64,000 bases of DNA from an uncultured Acidimicrobiales bacterium (GTDB lineage: Bacteria > Actinomycetota > Acidimicrobiia > Acidimicrobiales > SHLQ01): assembly GCA_938041035.1 (NCBI GenBank), contig CALHYX010000026.1, positions 1 to 64,000 on the forward strand, read 5' to 3'. Under the pieces are notes generated by a model that was not told the origin of the DNA, searched no databases, and worked only from the letters and a program-made list of their open reading frames with translations. Positions 49,549-60,690 of this stretch are shown here, one piece after another. The position numbers and the translations under genes were made by a program. Within the stretch, counting starts at the first letter, position 1; the number at the start of each line of letters is the position of its first letter.

Positions 49549-50181
49549 GTGAGTGATTCAGCGGATTCTGGGGCCCAAGAAAAGTCGCCCCGTGAACGCG
49601 TTGGCGTCTTCGGTGGCACCTTTGACCCGCCGCACCTCGGCCACCTGATCACCGCGGTGCACGTGCACGAGGCGCTCGAACTCGATCGACTTTTGCTCGT
49701 CGTGAACCATGTTCCGTGGCAAAAAGTGGGAAAACGCGCCATCACACCGTCGGCGGATCGGCTCGCCATGGTCGAGGCGGCGGTTGCCGATGTCGATGGG
49801 GTCGAGGCCTCGGCGATTGAAATCGAGCGCGGCGGCGAGACCTATTCGGCCGACACCCTCGAGCATCTGGCGGCGCCGAATCGTGACCTCTTCCTCGTCG
49901 TCGGCGGCGATGCCGCAGCCGGACTCGACACCTGGGACCGTCCCCAGGTCATCGCCGAGTTGGCGACGATCGTGGTGGTGGCCCGGCCATCGCGCCCCGA
50001 CGACCGGCCGCCGGAGGGGTGGAACTTCACCCTGGTCGACGTGCCCGATGTCGAGGTGTCGAGCACCGAAATTCGGGCGCGGTTGCGCGGCGGGAAACCG
50101 GTGCACTTCCTGACCCCCGTATCCGTGCTTGACTGCATTGAAGCTCGCCGCCTCTACCGCCCTCCCTCTGGGGATCGATGA
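49549..50181 (+). CDS. nadD: Nicotinate-nucleotide adenylyltransferase
   Basis: Adenylylates nicotinate mononucleotide in NAD synthesis; 210 aa. The nucleotidyltransferase motif GVFGGTFDPPHLGHL (T/HxGH type) is near the N-terminus and the second motif VSSTEIRARL near the C-terminus. GTG 49549 is preferred; a TTG at 49537 is possible. The stop overlaps the next ATG (ATGA). nadD, an LCP-like gene and rsfS form one probable operon. Confidence 0.93.
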   Translation: MSDSADSGAQEKSPRERVGVFGGTFDPPHLGHLITAVHVHEALELDRLLLVVNHVPWQKVGKRAITPSADRLAMVEAAVADVDGVEASAIEIERGGETYSADTLEHLAAPNRDLFLVVGGDAAAGLDTWDRPQVIAELATIVVVARPSRPDDRPPEGWNFTLVDVPDVEVSSTEIRARLRGGKPVHFLTPVSVLDCIEARRLYRPPSGDR

Positions 50182-51455
50182 CCGACCAAATGCTGCGCCG
50201 TCCGCCGGCCGACGAACCCGATGGTGACCGCCAGCCTGCTGTGGTGAGCAGCGAACCGGTGACGACGGGACCCAGGCGTCCCCGCTCCGAGATTGCCGGC
50301 CCGGCCGCGTTCGGGTGGCGCTGGATCTTCCCGCTGGTGATGCTCGGCATCGCCGCCGCCGTTCCCTATCTGGTGATCCAGGGCGGCAACGCGGTGCTCG
50401 ATTCCTCCGGCGGCGTGGTCACCGAAGCCCGCATCGATGACCCGACCGAACCCGGCTATGTCGCGTTCGTGCTGCCCAGCCCAACCGCGCTCACCGTCTT
50501 CGTCGATGGCGACGGCGAGGCGGTCGGTGCCTCCTTTATCGGCCTCGCGGGCGAACGGCAGGGCGGAACGGTCATCCAGCTCCCCGCCGAACTGTTGGTT
50601 CCCACCGAGAACGGCGAGTCCGAGACGATCGCCGCCGCGTACGCCGGTGGCGGAGTCGACCGGGTGGCCGCCGCCATCACCACCCTGTTCGGGGTCGACG
50701 CCGATGAGGTCATCGAGCTCGGTCCGGACGAGATCGTGGCCGAAGTCCTTCCCGGTGAGCCCTACGCGCTGAGTCTCGCCGATCAGCTGGTCGATGTGAG
50801 CGCCTCGGGCGCCGCGCAGGTGCTGTACGAGCGAGGTGTCGTCGACCTCACCGCCGCCGACGTCCCCGCGGTACTCGCGGCGATCGGTCCGTCGGAGGCG
50901 GGGATCAACCGGACCGACCGTCAGTCGGAGTTCTGGCGCACCTGGATTCAACGGATTCGGCGCAGCGATGCCCCGGCGGAGTCGGTACTGGCCGAGGACC
51001 GCGGGCTCGGGCGATACCTTCTGGGTCTGAGCTCGGGCACCTTCACCGTGGAGACGATCGCCGCCGACCAGGGCGCCACGCTGTCGGGCGAGCAGCTCTA
51101 CGAGGTCACCGACGAGGTGGTCGCGGACGCGGTCGCCCGCGCGGTGCCGTTCCCCCGGTTGGTCGACGATGTGCGCCCCTCGGTGCAGGTCGAGAACGGC
51201 AACGGCGATTTCTCCTCGGGTGACATCGTGGCCGAGCTGGTTTCCGACGGTGGCGGGCATCTGACCCTCGTGAGCAACGCCCCGGCCTTCACGGTGCAGA
51301 CCACCACGGTTGAGGTGCACGACGAAAACGACCTGGAGGTCGGCGAGGAGCTGGCTCGACTGTTCGGCGCCGAGGTGGTGCTCCAGGTCGATCCGGAGTC
51401 GAATGTGGCCATTGTCATCACGCTCGGCTCCGACTTCGTCGCCCCGGGCTCATAG
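50178..51455 (+). CDS. LCP/LytR-like membrane protein with apparently degenerate catalytic domain
   Basis: A 425-aa protein with a cytoplasmic N-terminus, one membrane helix (~52-70) and an extracytoplasmic region. The middle (~90-240) follows the LytR-CpsA-Psr outline (AAAYAGGGVDRVAAAITTLFGV), but the IPRD-type arginine segment of active LCP ligases reads LPAEL. The end (~330-420) resembles a LytR_C domain. It may be a non-catalytic partner in wall-polymer attachment. Assignment rests on pattern and on nadD-LCP-rsfS order common in these bacteria. Confidence 0.65.
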   Translation: MTDQMLRRPPADEPDGDRQPAVVSSEPVTTGPRRPRSEIAGPAAFGWRWIFPLVMLGIAAAVPYLVIQGGNAVLDSSGGVVTEARIDDPTEPGYVAFVLPSPTALTVFVDGDGEAVGASFIGLAGERQGGTVIQLPAELLVPTENGESETIAAAYAGGGVDRVAAAITTLFGVDADEVIELGPDEIVAEVLPGEPYALSLADQLVDVSASGAAQVLYERGVVDLTAADVPAVLAAIGPSEAGINRTDRQSEFWRTWIQRIRRSDAPAESVLAEDRGLGRYLLGLSSGTFTVETIAADQGATLSGEQLYEVTDEVVADAVARAVPFPRLVDDVRPSVQVENGNGDFSSGDIVAELVSDGGGHLTLVSNAPAFTVQTTTVEVHDENDLEVGEELARLFGAEVVLQVDPESNVAIVITLGSDFVAPGS

Positions 51456-51468
51456 ACTCATCACCCTG

Positions 51469-51870
51469 GTGACGAGCATCGAACCCAATCCGCCGGAGAA
51501 GCCGGAGCCTGCCGTGGTGGCGATCGACGATGTCGATGTCGCCAAGGCCGCGGCGCGCTCGGCCGCCGACAAACTGGCCGCCGACACCGTCATCATCGAT
51601 GTCGGTGACGTGATCGCCATCACCGGCTACTTCGTCATCACGTCGGGCGCGAGTCGCCGCCAGGTGCGAGCGATCGTCGACGAGGTTGAGGTCGGCGTGA
51701 TCGCCGCCGGCGGACCTAAGCCGATCCGGGTCGAGGGCATCGACCACTACGAGTGGGTGCTCATGGATTTCGGCGACGTGGTCGTGCACGTGTTCGCCGA
51801 GGAACAGCGCGAGTACTACCAACTCGAACGGCTCTGGTCCGACCGCCCGCGGGTCCCCTGGGCGGAGTAG
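51469..51870 (+). CDS. rsfS: Ribosomal silencing factor RsfS
   Basis: Binds uL14 and blocks subunit joining when nutrients are scarce; 133 aa. Family blocks are TVIIDVGDVIAITGYFVITSGASRRQV in segments, EGIDHYEWVLMDFGDVVVHVF and REYYQLERLW. GTG 51469 is used; a TAGACT hexamer overlapping the upstream stop is 10 nt before it. Confidence 0.95.
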   Translation: MTSIEPNPPEKPEPAVVAIDDVDVAKAAARSAADKLAADTVIIDVGDVIAITGYFVITSGASRRQVRAIVDEVEVGVIAAGGPKPIRVEGIDHYEWVLMDFGDVVVHVFAEEQREYYQLERLWSDRPRVPWAE

Positions 51871-51901
51871 CCAAGCCCCGCCGGGCGCGCCCGGCGATCG
51901 T

Positions 51902-53143
51902 TCAGCCGATGGCTTCGCGGAGATAGTCCGAGAAGCCCGCGGCCGACGGCGACGAATTCTGCCGGCGGTAGTCGAGCCAGTGGCGAACCGCCTCGGCTCG
52001 CGTCACTGGCTGCATGCCGGGGTAGGTCCGGCCGACCGCGTCGTGAGCAAGCGTGGATGGGGTTCCGGTTCCCAGACGGCGAACGCCGAGCATCGATGCG
52101 AGCTTGTTCGCGAGTCGCGGATCATGGCCACCTCGAAGCGTCAGGGCAACGAGGGCGGCCTTGGTAACGCCGGCACCATTGACCGTGAGCGCTCGAATCG
52201 CTCGTCGCACCACCCAGTGGGTCCGGTCGATCTCGGCCCCTTGGAGCCACTCGCCGACCAACGACGCCGCCTGCTGCATCGGCCAGTCGAGTTCGGGTAG
52301 GGGTAGCACGACCTCGACCACGAATTCGGCCAACAGCTCCGGCCGCTCGGCGCCGTCGGAACCCGCGGCGGCCACCAACTTCGCCGTGACCGTCTCGGCC
52401 AGCTCGAGGCGGTGTCCGATGTGTTCGTACCGTTCCTCGGCTAGGCCGGTTCGGTACGCGAAGGCCTTCGCCGGCGACAACTCGATGGTGGGTAGCTCCT
52501 TGGCTCGGTTGGTGAGGATCGAGAGGCCGTTCTCCAAGCCGATGTCCGAGGCGCCGGGTCGCACCCACAAGGCCCGTCCGCCGTCGGCGGTTGTCTTGCC
52601 GACGCCGACGACCTCGTCGCCGCCTCGGAGGAGCAACATGGCACGATCGCCATCGAAGACGCGCACCCACCGGAGGTCGGGGTCGTCGGTGATGGCCCAT
52701 CGGTCGATCAGTCGATCGATCTCTTCGGCTGGGCGGTCGACGGCGCGCATCGTGCTGTCGCGATGGGCCTGGAGGCGCCCGGCCAGTTCGAGCGCGACAT
52801 CCTCGGCCGGGTGATCCTCCCGGGCGAAGCGGCGAAGGAGTTCGCCGTCGGCGAGGCGGCGCAGCACCGCTGGCTCATAGATCACCTTTGCTCGCCAGTT
52901 CGTCACATGACGGTGGTCGAGCACGGTGGTCACGAACCGGTTCGATCCCCGATGGCGGCCGACGACGGTGATCTGTTCGCCCCCCATTCCCCAGAAAGCG
53001 GAGTGGAAGTGCACTTTTGCACCGGGGCGGAGCTTCTTCGTGCCCGCCCGAACCTCGCCGGAGGCCCCGACCAGGCGCTCCTCGACGACATTGCCCACCA
53101 CACCCCAGTGCGGTGCAGGGGGTTCGTCTTCGGCGTCGCTCAT
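51902..53143 (-). CDS. Conserved hypothetical protein
   Basis: A 413-aa cytoplasmic-looking protein that I do not assign to a function. The N-terminal ~90 residues form a compact basic domain (HWGVVGNVVEERLVG, AGTKKLRPGAKVHFHSAFWG, ITVVGRHRGSNRFVTTVLDHR) reminiscent of actinobacterial proteins of unknown role. The middle has an Asp/Val-rich domain (WVRVFDGDRAMLLLRGGDEVVGV), and the rest is helical. A TACCGT 6 nt before the ATG supports this start over longer frames that run into the tRNA gene. Confidence 0.75.
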   Translation of the reverse strand: MSDAEDEPPAPHWGVVGNVVEERLVGASGEVRAGTKKLRPGAKVHFHSAFWGMGGEQITVVGRHRGSNRFVTTVLDHRHVTNWRAKVIYEPAVLRRLADGELLRRFAREDHPAEDVALELAGRLQAHRDSTMRAVDRPAEEIDRLIDRWAITDDPDLRWVRVFDGDRAMLLLRGGDEVVGVGKTTADGGRALWVRPGASDIGLENGLSILTNRAKELPTIELSPAKAFAYRTGLAEERYEHIGHRLELAETVTAKLVAAAGSDGAERPELLAEFVVEVVLPLPELDWPMQQAASLVGEWLQGAEIDRTHWVVRRAIRALTVNGAGVTKAALVALTLRGGHDPRLANKLASMLGVRRLGTGTPSTLAHDAVGRTYPGMQPVTRAEAVRHWLDYRRQNSSPSAAGFSDYLREAIG

Positions 53144-53149
53144 CTCCCC

Positions 53150-53155
53150 ACGGTA
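53150..53155 (-). promoter_or_regulatory. -10 element of the 51902-53143 gene
   Basis: TACCGT on the minus strand, 6 nt before the ATG; leaderless pattern. Confidence 0.5.
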
Positions 53156-53223
53156 GGCGGACGAGCTCCTCGGTGATCGGCGGAAAACGACGAAACCCCG
53201 CTCCGAGAGCGGGGTTCGGTACG

Positions 53224-53296
53224 TGGAGCTAAGGAGAATTGAACTCCTGACCTCTTCCATGCCATGGAAGCGCTCTACCAACTGAGCTATAGCCCC
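53224..53296 (-). tRNA. tRNA-Ala (anticodon GGC)
   Basis: Complete cloverleaf on the minus strand: acceptor GGGGCTA/TAGCTCC with the alanine-specific G3-U70 pair, anticodon stem CTTCC/GGAAG, loop ATGGCAT (anticodon GGC at 53261-53263), T-arm AGGAG/CTCCT. CCA is not encoded. It lies between the unknown gene and the AhpD-like gene. Confidence 0.97.
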
Positions 53297-53355
53297 GAGA
53301 TTGCTCCGTAGACGCTACCAGCGCCGCGCTCGGATCAACACCTGTTTTTCTTCGC

Positions 53356-53371
53356 TGCGGCCGAAGCCGCA
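53356..53371 (-). terminator. Hairpin with UUCG loop after the AhpD-like gene
   Basis: TGCGGC-TTCG-GCCGCA on the minus strand, 14 nt past the stop of the AhpD-like gene and upstream of tRNA-Ala. A stable tetraloop hairpin, but followed by purines rather than U residues, so only a weak terminator candidate. Confidence 0.35.
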
Positions 53372-53385
53372 CGGCGCCGGTCGCG

Positions 53386-54426
53386 TCAACCCGTTTGCCC
53401 GGTCAGGCGCTTCGACGTGAATCCCTCGATGCCGAGGTCGGCGCGCAGGTCGTTGGACATAGCCACACTTCGCTCGTCGAGCGGGGTTCCGGTCGCATCG
53501 GCGATACGGGTCATCATGAAGAAGTTGGCGGCGACCGCGGCCGCGTCGACCATGGCCTCGGGTCCAAGTGCGTTGGTCAGGCGAGCTCGAGCGGTCGCCG
53601 CCTCGTCGTCGCCGGCGATGATCGCGTCGACGAACGCGATGAGTTCGGCTCCGTGGGGGACTCCGGCGCCGTCGGCTAGGCGGGCCGGGTCGATTTCACC
53701 GTCGGTCTCCATGCCGCTCAGACCGAGCAGCAGCGCATGGGACGTCGTTCAATAGAAACACTCGTTCACGATGGAGGTGTGGGTGGCGACCAACTCGATC
53801 TGTCGTCGGTCGAGCGTTCCCCGGTCCCAGTTCAGGTCGCCGACGAGGGCGGTTGGGGGGACGTACTGCGCTTCGAGCAGCGTCATCTGGGTCGCCCGGT
53901 CGGACGGGACGGCGCTCAACGCTCGCATCACCTGTGGTCCGCCACCCGTGGTCGGTACCCAGTGCGACGACACGGTTAGGTCGTCACCGCGTTCGCCGGT
54001 CGGTTCACCGGCGCCGCCCGCCGGCAACGGGATGGGTTCGAGAGCCAGAAAGTGCGCGAGTCGATCGATGCCGTTCATCATGGCGGCGATCGCGACCAGT
54101 TCGACGTAGTGCTCCGGCGATGTCAGGCCGGCGACGATTTCGTCGTACCAGTCGCGGGTAAGGGTTCCCGGATGGTTGGTGATGCGCCACACTGCATCGA
54201 TGGCGGCTGCCTCCAGCGGGTGATCGGGGGCAACCATGCCATCGGTCGACGACGGGGTTTGCCACGGCGGGAGATCGGGGCGCTCCATCGCCCGCCGCAC
54301 CTCGGCCGCGATGGCGACGCGCTCCGGCGCCGTCCACGACGCGCCTGGGCGACCGACGGCATCGATCACCTCGCGGTGAGCGTCGGTGAGATCGTCACGA
54401 AGACCGGCATCGAGAATCGTCCCCAT
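53386..54426 (-). CDS. AhpD/CMD-like redox protein, candidate selenoprotein (in-frame TGA read as Sec)
   Basis: An alkylhydroperoxidase D/carboxymuconolactone decarboxylase-like protein of 346 residues if the TGA at 53749-53751 is read through. Residues 1-225 end in [13 protein letters not shown]; the same frame continues after the TGA with [12 protein letters not shown] and 108 more codons from the next ATG. The family redox motif is CxxC(x3)H; here it reads C-F-Y-TGA-T-T-S-H, so the stop replaces exactly the second cysteine. A SECIS-like hairpin follows. ATG 54426 has a -10-like TAGCGT 6 nt upstream. AhpD-like and CMD-domain selenoproteins are known from marine metagenomes. The alternative is a nonsense-mutated pseudogene. 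Confidence 0.82.
53712..53732 (-). promoter_or_regulatory. Candidate bacterial SECIS element
   Basis: On the minus-strand RNA, UGCUGCUC pairs with GAGCGGCA (8 bp, one G-U) around a five-base GGUCU loop. The stem begins 16 nt and the loop 24 nt after the in-frame UGA. Bacterial SECIS elements lie just downstream of UGA and have G residues at the start of the apical loop. As I recall, the E. coli fdhF element also presents GGUCU. Within coding sequence, so chance is not excluded. Confidence 0.72.
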
Positions 54427-54432
54427 GGGTCG

Positions 54433-54438
54433 ACGCTA
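54433..54438 (-). promoter_or_regulatory. -10 element of the AhpD-like gene
   Basis: TAGCGT on the minus strand, 6 nt before the ATG at 54426. An intact start signal argues against a dead gene. Confidence 0.5.
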
Positions 54439-54518
54439 GACCGGTTCCGCCCGCCCTGTCCCGTCTCCGTCGAGCGTTTCTGCGGCACAAAAGCCGCGGC
54501 GCGCTGGGGCGGGGTCGT

Positions 54519-54524
54519 TACCCT
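54519..54524 (+). promoter_or_regulatory. -10 element of leuS
   Basis: TACCCT, 7 nt before the leuS ATG; leaderless pattern. Confidence 0.55.
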
Positions 54525-54531
54525 TGCGCCC

Positions 54532-57015
<2,484 letters not shown>

Positions 57016-57167
57016 GCGGGCGAAACGGTCGGCCCGCGCCATGACGTGGTCCGGCGTCTGCTGAACTGCAAACGGGTGGCACGGCCACGCGACGTGCACG
57101 TAGAGACTGGTGTCAGTTCTGCGTCGATCGCTTGAGCCGTGGCCAGCAGCGCCGATTGGCATAGTTC

Positions 57168-58418
57168 ATGGAAGGCCAGTTCACCGACCCCGGGGCGACG
57201 ACCGTTGGTTCTGCGCGGGCGCGCCGCGTTGCCTTTGCGGCGCTCCTGGTGATGGCCCTGATCGCAGCCGCGTGCGGCAGCAGCGAAGCCGGCGCACCTC
57301 GGCCGTCTCGGCCGGAGCCCACCACCGTGCCGTCGACGTCGGACCCCGCGGGTTCCACCACCACGGTCGAGGATTCCGCGACGACGACCACCGAGCTCAC
57401 CGCTCCGGCTCCAGGCGATTGCATCGGTACCGAACAGCTGGACCGCTCGTGGCTTACGTGGGCCAAGATCGGCCATCTGTGGGCGCTCGATGAGAGCGGC
57501 CGCGCCGTCTGTGTTCTGCGGCTCGGCAACGACGCGGTCACCACCATGAGCTGGTCGCCCGACGGCGACAGTGTGCAGTTCAATGGTCGCACCGCGATTT
57601 CGGTCGAGTCGGTCGGCGCGCTCGACGTCGACGTGCTCGGTTGGTCGGCTCCCACCGGTCGGCGACTGCTGGGTATCGACAACGTGGGCCGGGTGGTCAA
57701 ACAGGCCCCGGGCCAACCGCAGTCGCAGTTGATCTTCGATCCCGGCCTGGTTACCGACGCCGCGTATCACCCCGAAGGGCGTCACGTGTTCGTGGCCGGC
57801 TCCCAAACCGAGGTGGAGGTGGATGGCGATCCGCTCACCTACGGAATATGGCTGGTCGCCAACAACAACAGCGGCGACGTTCAGATCGTGTTCGTCCCCG
57901 AGGAGGTGCGCATCGACGAACTGGTGCCCACCGAAGCCGGCGATGCCCTGATGTTCGTCGCCGAGCACGAGGAGGTGTTCCACCTCCATCGGTACGACTT
58001 GTTGGCGTTCGGGCTGGTCGAGGAGGTTGCCGTCAATGACGAAGGTGCCCTGGCCCAGTTGGTCGAGCAGGAAGATCCGATCGACTCGGTCACCATCGAC
58101 CGGTCGGGCCAACGGATCGCGTTCCGATCGGGCCGCTGCGGAATGACGGCCCGGATCGATGTCGACGATGAAGGGGTGGCCGACGAACCTCGGCTGCTCC
58201 TCGAGCAACCCTCGGAACCGCTGGGGTTCGGCCCGGACGGCGAGCTGGCCGTGTTGTCCCACAGCACCGGCTGCGGCGGGGTGGCCGACGTCTATGTCAT
58301 CGACGACGGCGGTGAACCCGTGCTGGTCGCCTCCGATGTCGACGCCGCGGCGATTCGTCGGCCGCAGCGACCAGCGACGACCGAGGTTCCGTCGTTCGTC
58401 GGAGGCCAGCCTGAGTAG
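57168..58418 (+). CDS. Lipoprotein with beta-propeller-like repeats
   Basis: A 416-aa exported lipoprotein: basic N-terminus, hydrophobic segment ending in lipobox IAAAC (~residue 36), a Thr/Ser/Pro linker (~40-80), then a region with recurring TolB/WD-like strands (MSWSPDGDSVQFNG, DAAYHPEGRHVFVAG, IDRSGQRIAFRSGRCG). No catalytic motif is visible. It probably binds a ligand at the cell surface. The 152-bp gap upstream has only a weak leuS hairpin (57016-57037) and no other gene. Confidence 0.8.
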   Translation: MEGQFTDPGATTVGSARARRVAFAALLVMALIAAACGSSEAGAPRPSRPEPTTVPSTSDPAGSTTTVEDSATTTTELTAPAPGDCIGTEQLDRSWLTWAKIGHLWALDESGRAVCVLRLGNDAVTTMSWSPDGDSVQFNGRTAISVESVGALDVDVLGWSAPTGRRLLGIDNVGRVVKQAPGQPQSQLIFDPGLVTDAAYHPEGRHVFVAGSQTEVEVDGDPLTYGIWLVANNNSGDVQIVFVPEEVRIDELVPTEAGDALMFVAEHEEVFHLHRYDLLAFGLVEEVAVNDEGALAQLVEQEDPIDSVTIDRSGQRIAFRSGRCGMTARIDVDDEGVADEPRLLLEQPSEPLGFGPDGELAVLSHSTGCGGVADVYVIDDGGEPVLVASDVDAAAIRRPQRPATTEVPSFVGGQPE

Positions 58419-58430
58419 GAAACGCTCCGG

Positions 58431-59669
58431 TTACGGCGCCACCTCGACCGGCAGCTTGGACAGACCCCGCAGGTTGATGCGGCCGTTCCACTCCGGGTCG
58501 CCGGCGATGGAAGCGGTGGGGAAGCGGCGCACGAACGAACCGATGGCGAGTTCGGCTTCGAGCTTCGCGAGCGATGCACCCAGGCAGTAATGGGCTCCGC
58601 TGCCGAACGACACGTGTTGGCCCGCCCCGTCGCGGGTGATGTCGAGTTCGTCTGCGGTCGGTCCCCACAGCTCGGGGTCGCGGTTGGCGCTCGCCAGACA
58701 GGCGAGCACGAACGAGCCGGCCGTGATCACCTGGCCGTCGATCGTGTGATCGCTGGTGGTGATGCGCCGACTGAACTGGACAGGAGCGACGAACCGCAGC
58801 AGTTCGTCGACCATGTTGGCGTCGAGGCTCGGGTCGTCGGCCAGTAGCGCCAGCTGGTCGGGGTGGCGCAACAGCTCGTAGAGGCCGGTGCCGATGAGGT
58901 TCACGGTGGTCTCATGGCCGGCGACGAACAACAGGCTCACCTGGTCGCGCAGCTCCCTGCTCGACAAGCGGTCGCCGTCTTCCTCGGCTTCGATCATCGC
59001 GGTGAGCAGGTCGTCGCCGGGGTTCGATCGCTTCCACTCGATCACCTGCTCGATATGGGTGTTCATGTTGACCCCGGCGTGGAACGCGGCCTCGATCTCT
59101 TCGTCGGTGATGATGGGGTCGAGGGTCTTGACCAGGGCTTCGGACCAATCGCGGATCTTGTGTTGATCGGCTTCTGGCATGCCGAGCATTTCGGTGATGA
59201 CGTCGAACGGCAGGGGGAAGGCGAGGTGTTCGATGACGTCGGTGACGCCTTCGGCCTCCATCGTGTCGAGCGCCTCATCGACCAGCGCCTGGATCGAGGG
59301 CCGGAGCTGCTCGATCGATCGCGGGGTGAACGCCTTGGAGACGAGGCGCCGCAGCCGGGTGTGATCCGGCGGGTCGGTGCTGAGCATCGACTGCCGGCTC
59401 TCGTAGTCGGAATCGGCGAACATCTCCTCGAACTTCTGGTAGCGCTCGGTCTCGAGGTTCTCCGGCGCAACGCTGTCGTCGGACACCGACAGCTTCGGGT
59501 CGCGCAGCAACTCGAACACGTCACGGTGGCGAAAGAGGGCCCACGGCCCGACCAGGGTCTGCTGCACGGGCGCGAGCTCGCGCATCTCGGATTGGTGGGT
59601 GTACGGGTCGGCGTCGTAGCCGTCCTGAAGGGGGTTGTAGAACGGTGCTTCGGTGGGGGTTTCGGTCAT
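58431..59669 (-). CDS. Cytochrome P450
   Basis: Heme-thiolate monooxygenase, 412 aa. I-helix oxygen-activation motif AGHETT, ExxR motif within DELLRF, and the heme ligand loop FGSGAHYCLG are all present. Class I bacterial type, needing a separate ferredoxin and reductase that are not in the window. ATG 59669 lies 2 nt after the LLM oxidoreductase stop, so the two may act in one catabolic or steroid/terpenoid pathway; the substrate is unknown. Confidence 0.95.
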   Translation of the reverse strand: MTETPTEAPFYNPLQDGYDADPYTHQSEMRELAPVQQTLVGPWALFRHRDVFELLRDPKLSVSDDSVAPENLETERYQKFEEMFADSDYESRQSMLSTDPPDHTRLRRLVSKAFTPRSIEQLRPSIQALVDEALDTMEAEGVTDVIEHLAFPLPFDVITEMLGMPEADQHKIRDWSEALVKTLDPIITDEEIEAAFHAGVNMNTHIEQVIEWKRSNPGDDLLTAMIEAEEDGDRLSSRELRDQVSLLFVAGHETTVNLIGTGLYELLRHPDQLALLADDPSLDANMVDELLRFVAPVQFSRRITTSDHTIDGQVITAGSFVLACLASANRDPELWGPTADELDITRDGAGQHVSFGSGAHYCLGASLAKLEAELAIGSFVRRFPTASIAGDPEWNGRINLRGLSKLPVEVAP

Positions 59670-59671
59670 GA

Positions 59672-60679
59672 TCAGATCTCCCGTATCTGGTTGACGAGCG
59701 GTGCCCAGGTTTTCGGGTCGGCGTCGTAGGGGGCGTACACCATGACCCGGTCGATCAATCCGCCGAATCGTTCGGCGACCTTGCCGGGGATGTCTTCGGG
59801 TTGGCCCTGGATGGCGAACGCGTCGAGCACATCGTCGGTGATGAGATCGGCCATCTCGACCCACTCGTTGCGCTTGGACATGGCGTTCAGCTGGGGGTGG
59901 AGGTCGTCCCATCCGTGGTGTTCGAGGACCCCTCGGTAGGCGGGCGTCGAGCCGTAGAACGCGATCTGCTGCTTCACGGGCTGGGCCCGCTCGACCCGTT
60001 GGTCGGCGTCGCCGACCACGAGAAACAGCGGCAGGCTGATCTCGACGTCGGCCCGGGTGCGACCGGACAGCTCGAGGCCCTTTCGCAACGCGGGGAGGGT
60101 GGCGGACTCCATGTAGCCGGCGGTGGTGAAGCCGTGGGCGAGGAGACCGTCGGCGACCTCGCCACACACCTGGGTCATGAGCGGCCCGACGGCGGCGAGG
60201 AAGATCTTGGGGTTGCCGTGTGGGTTCGGGCCGGGATTGAACATCGGCGTCATCAGCGTGTGGGTGTAGAACTCGCCCTGGAAGTCGAGCTTGGTGCCGT
60301 CGTTCCACGCCCCCCAGATGGCTTGCAGGGCCTGCACCATCTCGCGCATGCGGGCCGCCGGCTTTGACCACGGCATCGAGAACCGCTTGGTGATGTGGGG
60401 CTTGATCTGCGACCCGAGGCCGAGGATGAACCGGCCGCCGCTGTGGGCCTGGAGGTCATAGGCGGTGTTGGCGAGGGTCATGGGGTTCCGAGCGAAGGCC
60501 ACGGCAATGCCGGTGCCCAGCTCGATGGCTTCGCTTTGTTCCGCGCCGAGCAGCAGGGGCAGGAACGGGTCGCTCTTGATCTCGGCCGTCCATCCGCCGT
60601 CGTAGCCGAGGCTTTCGAGCCGGGCGGCGTCGGCACCGGCGGCCTTGAGGTCGGTGCTGATGCCACCGTCGATCTTCAT
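59672..60679 (-). CDS. LLM-class F420-dependent oxidoreductase (TIGR03617-like)
   Basis: A luciferase-like TIM-barrel oxidoreductase, 335 aa, most like actinobacterial F420-dependent enzymes. Recognisable blocks are ESLGYDGGWTAEI, LGTGIAVAFARNPM, GGRFILGLGSQIKPHI and FLAAVGPLMTQVCGEVADG. AAGGTG precedes the ATG. Its untranslated leader contains the five-copy 10-bp repeat. Paired with a P450. Cofactor assignment to F420 rather than FMN is by family resemblance. Confidence 0.88.
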   Translation of the reverse strand: MKIDGGISTDLKAAGADAARLESLGYDGGWTAEIKSDPFLPLLLGAEQSEAIELGTGIAVAFARNPMTLANTAYDLQAHSGGRFILGLGSQIKPHITKRFSMPWSKPAARMREMVQALQAIWGAWNDGTKLDFQGEFYTHTLMTPMFNPGPNPHGNPKIFLAAVGPLMTQVCGEVADGLLAHGFTTAGYMESATLPALRKGLELSGRTRADVEISLPLFLVVGDADQRVERAQPVKQQIAFYGSTPAYRGVLEHHGWDDLHPQLNAMSKRNEWVEMADLITDDVLDAFAIQGQPEDIPGKVAERFGGLIDRVMVYAPYDADPKTWAPLVNQIREI

Positions 60680-60690
60680 GCTCGCACCTT

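Noticed and set aside
53386..54426. Reading the AhpD-like locus as two separate genes (225 aa and 108 aa) or a simple pseudogene
   Set aside because: The second piece would start in mid-domain, the frame is continuous, and the TGA replaces the catalytic cysteine with a hairpin after it. Selenocysteine explains this better, though it is unproven.
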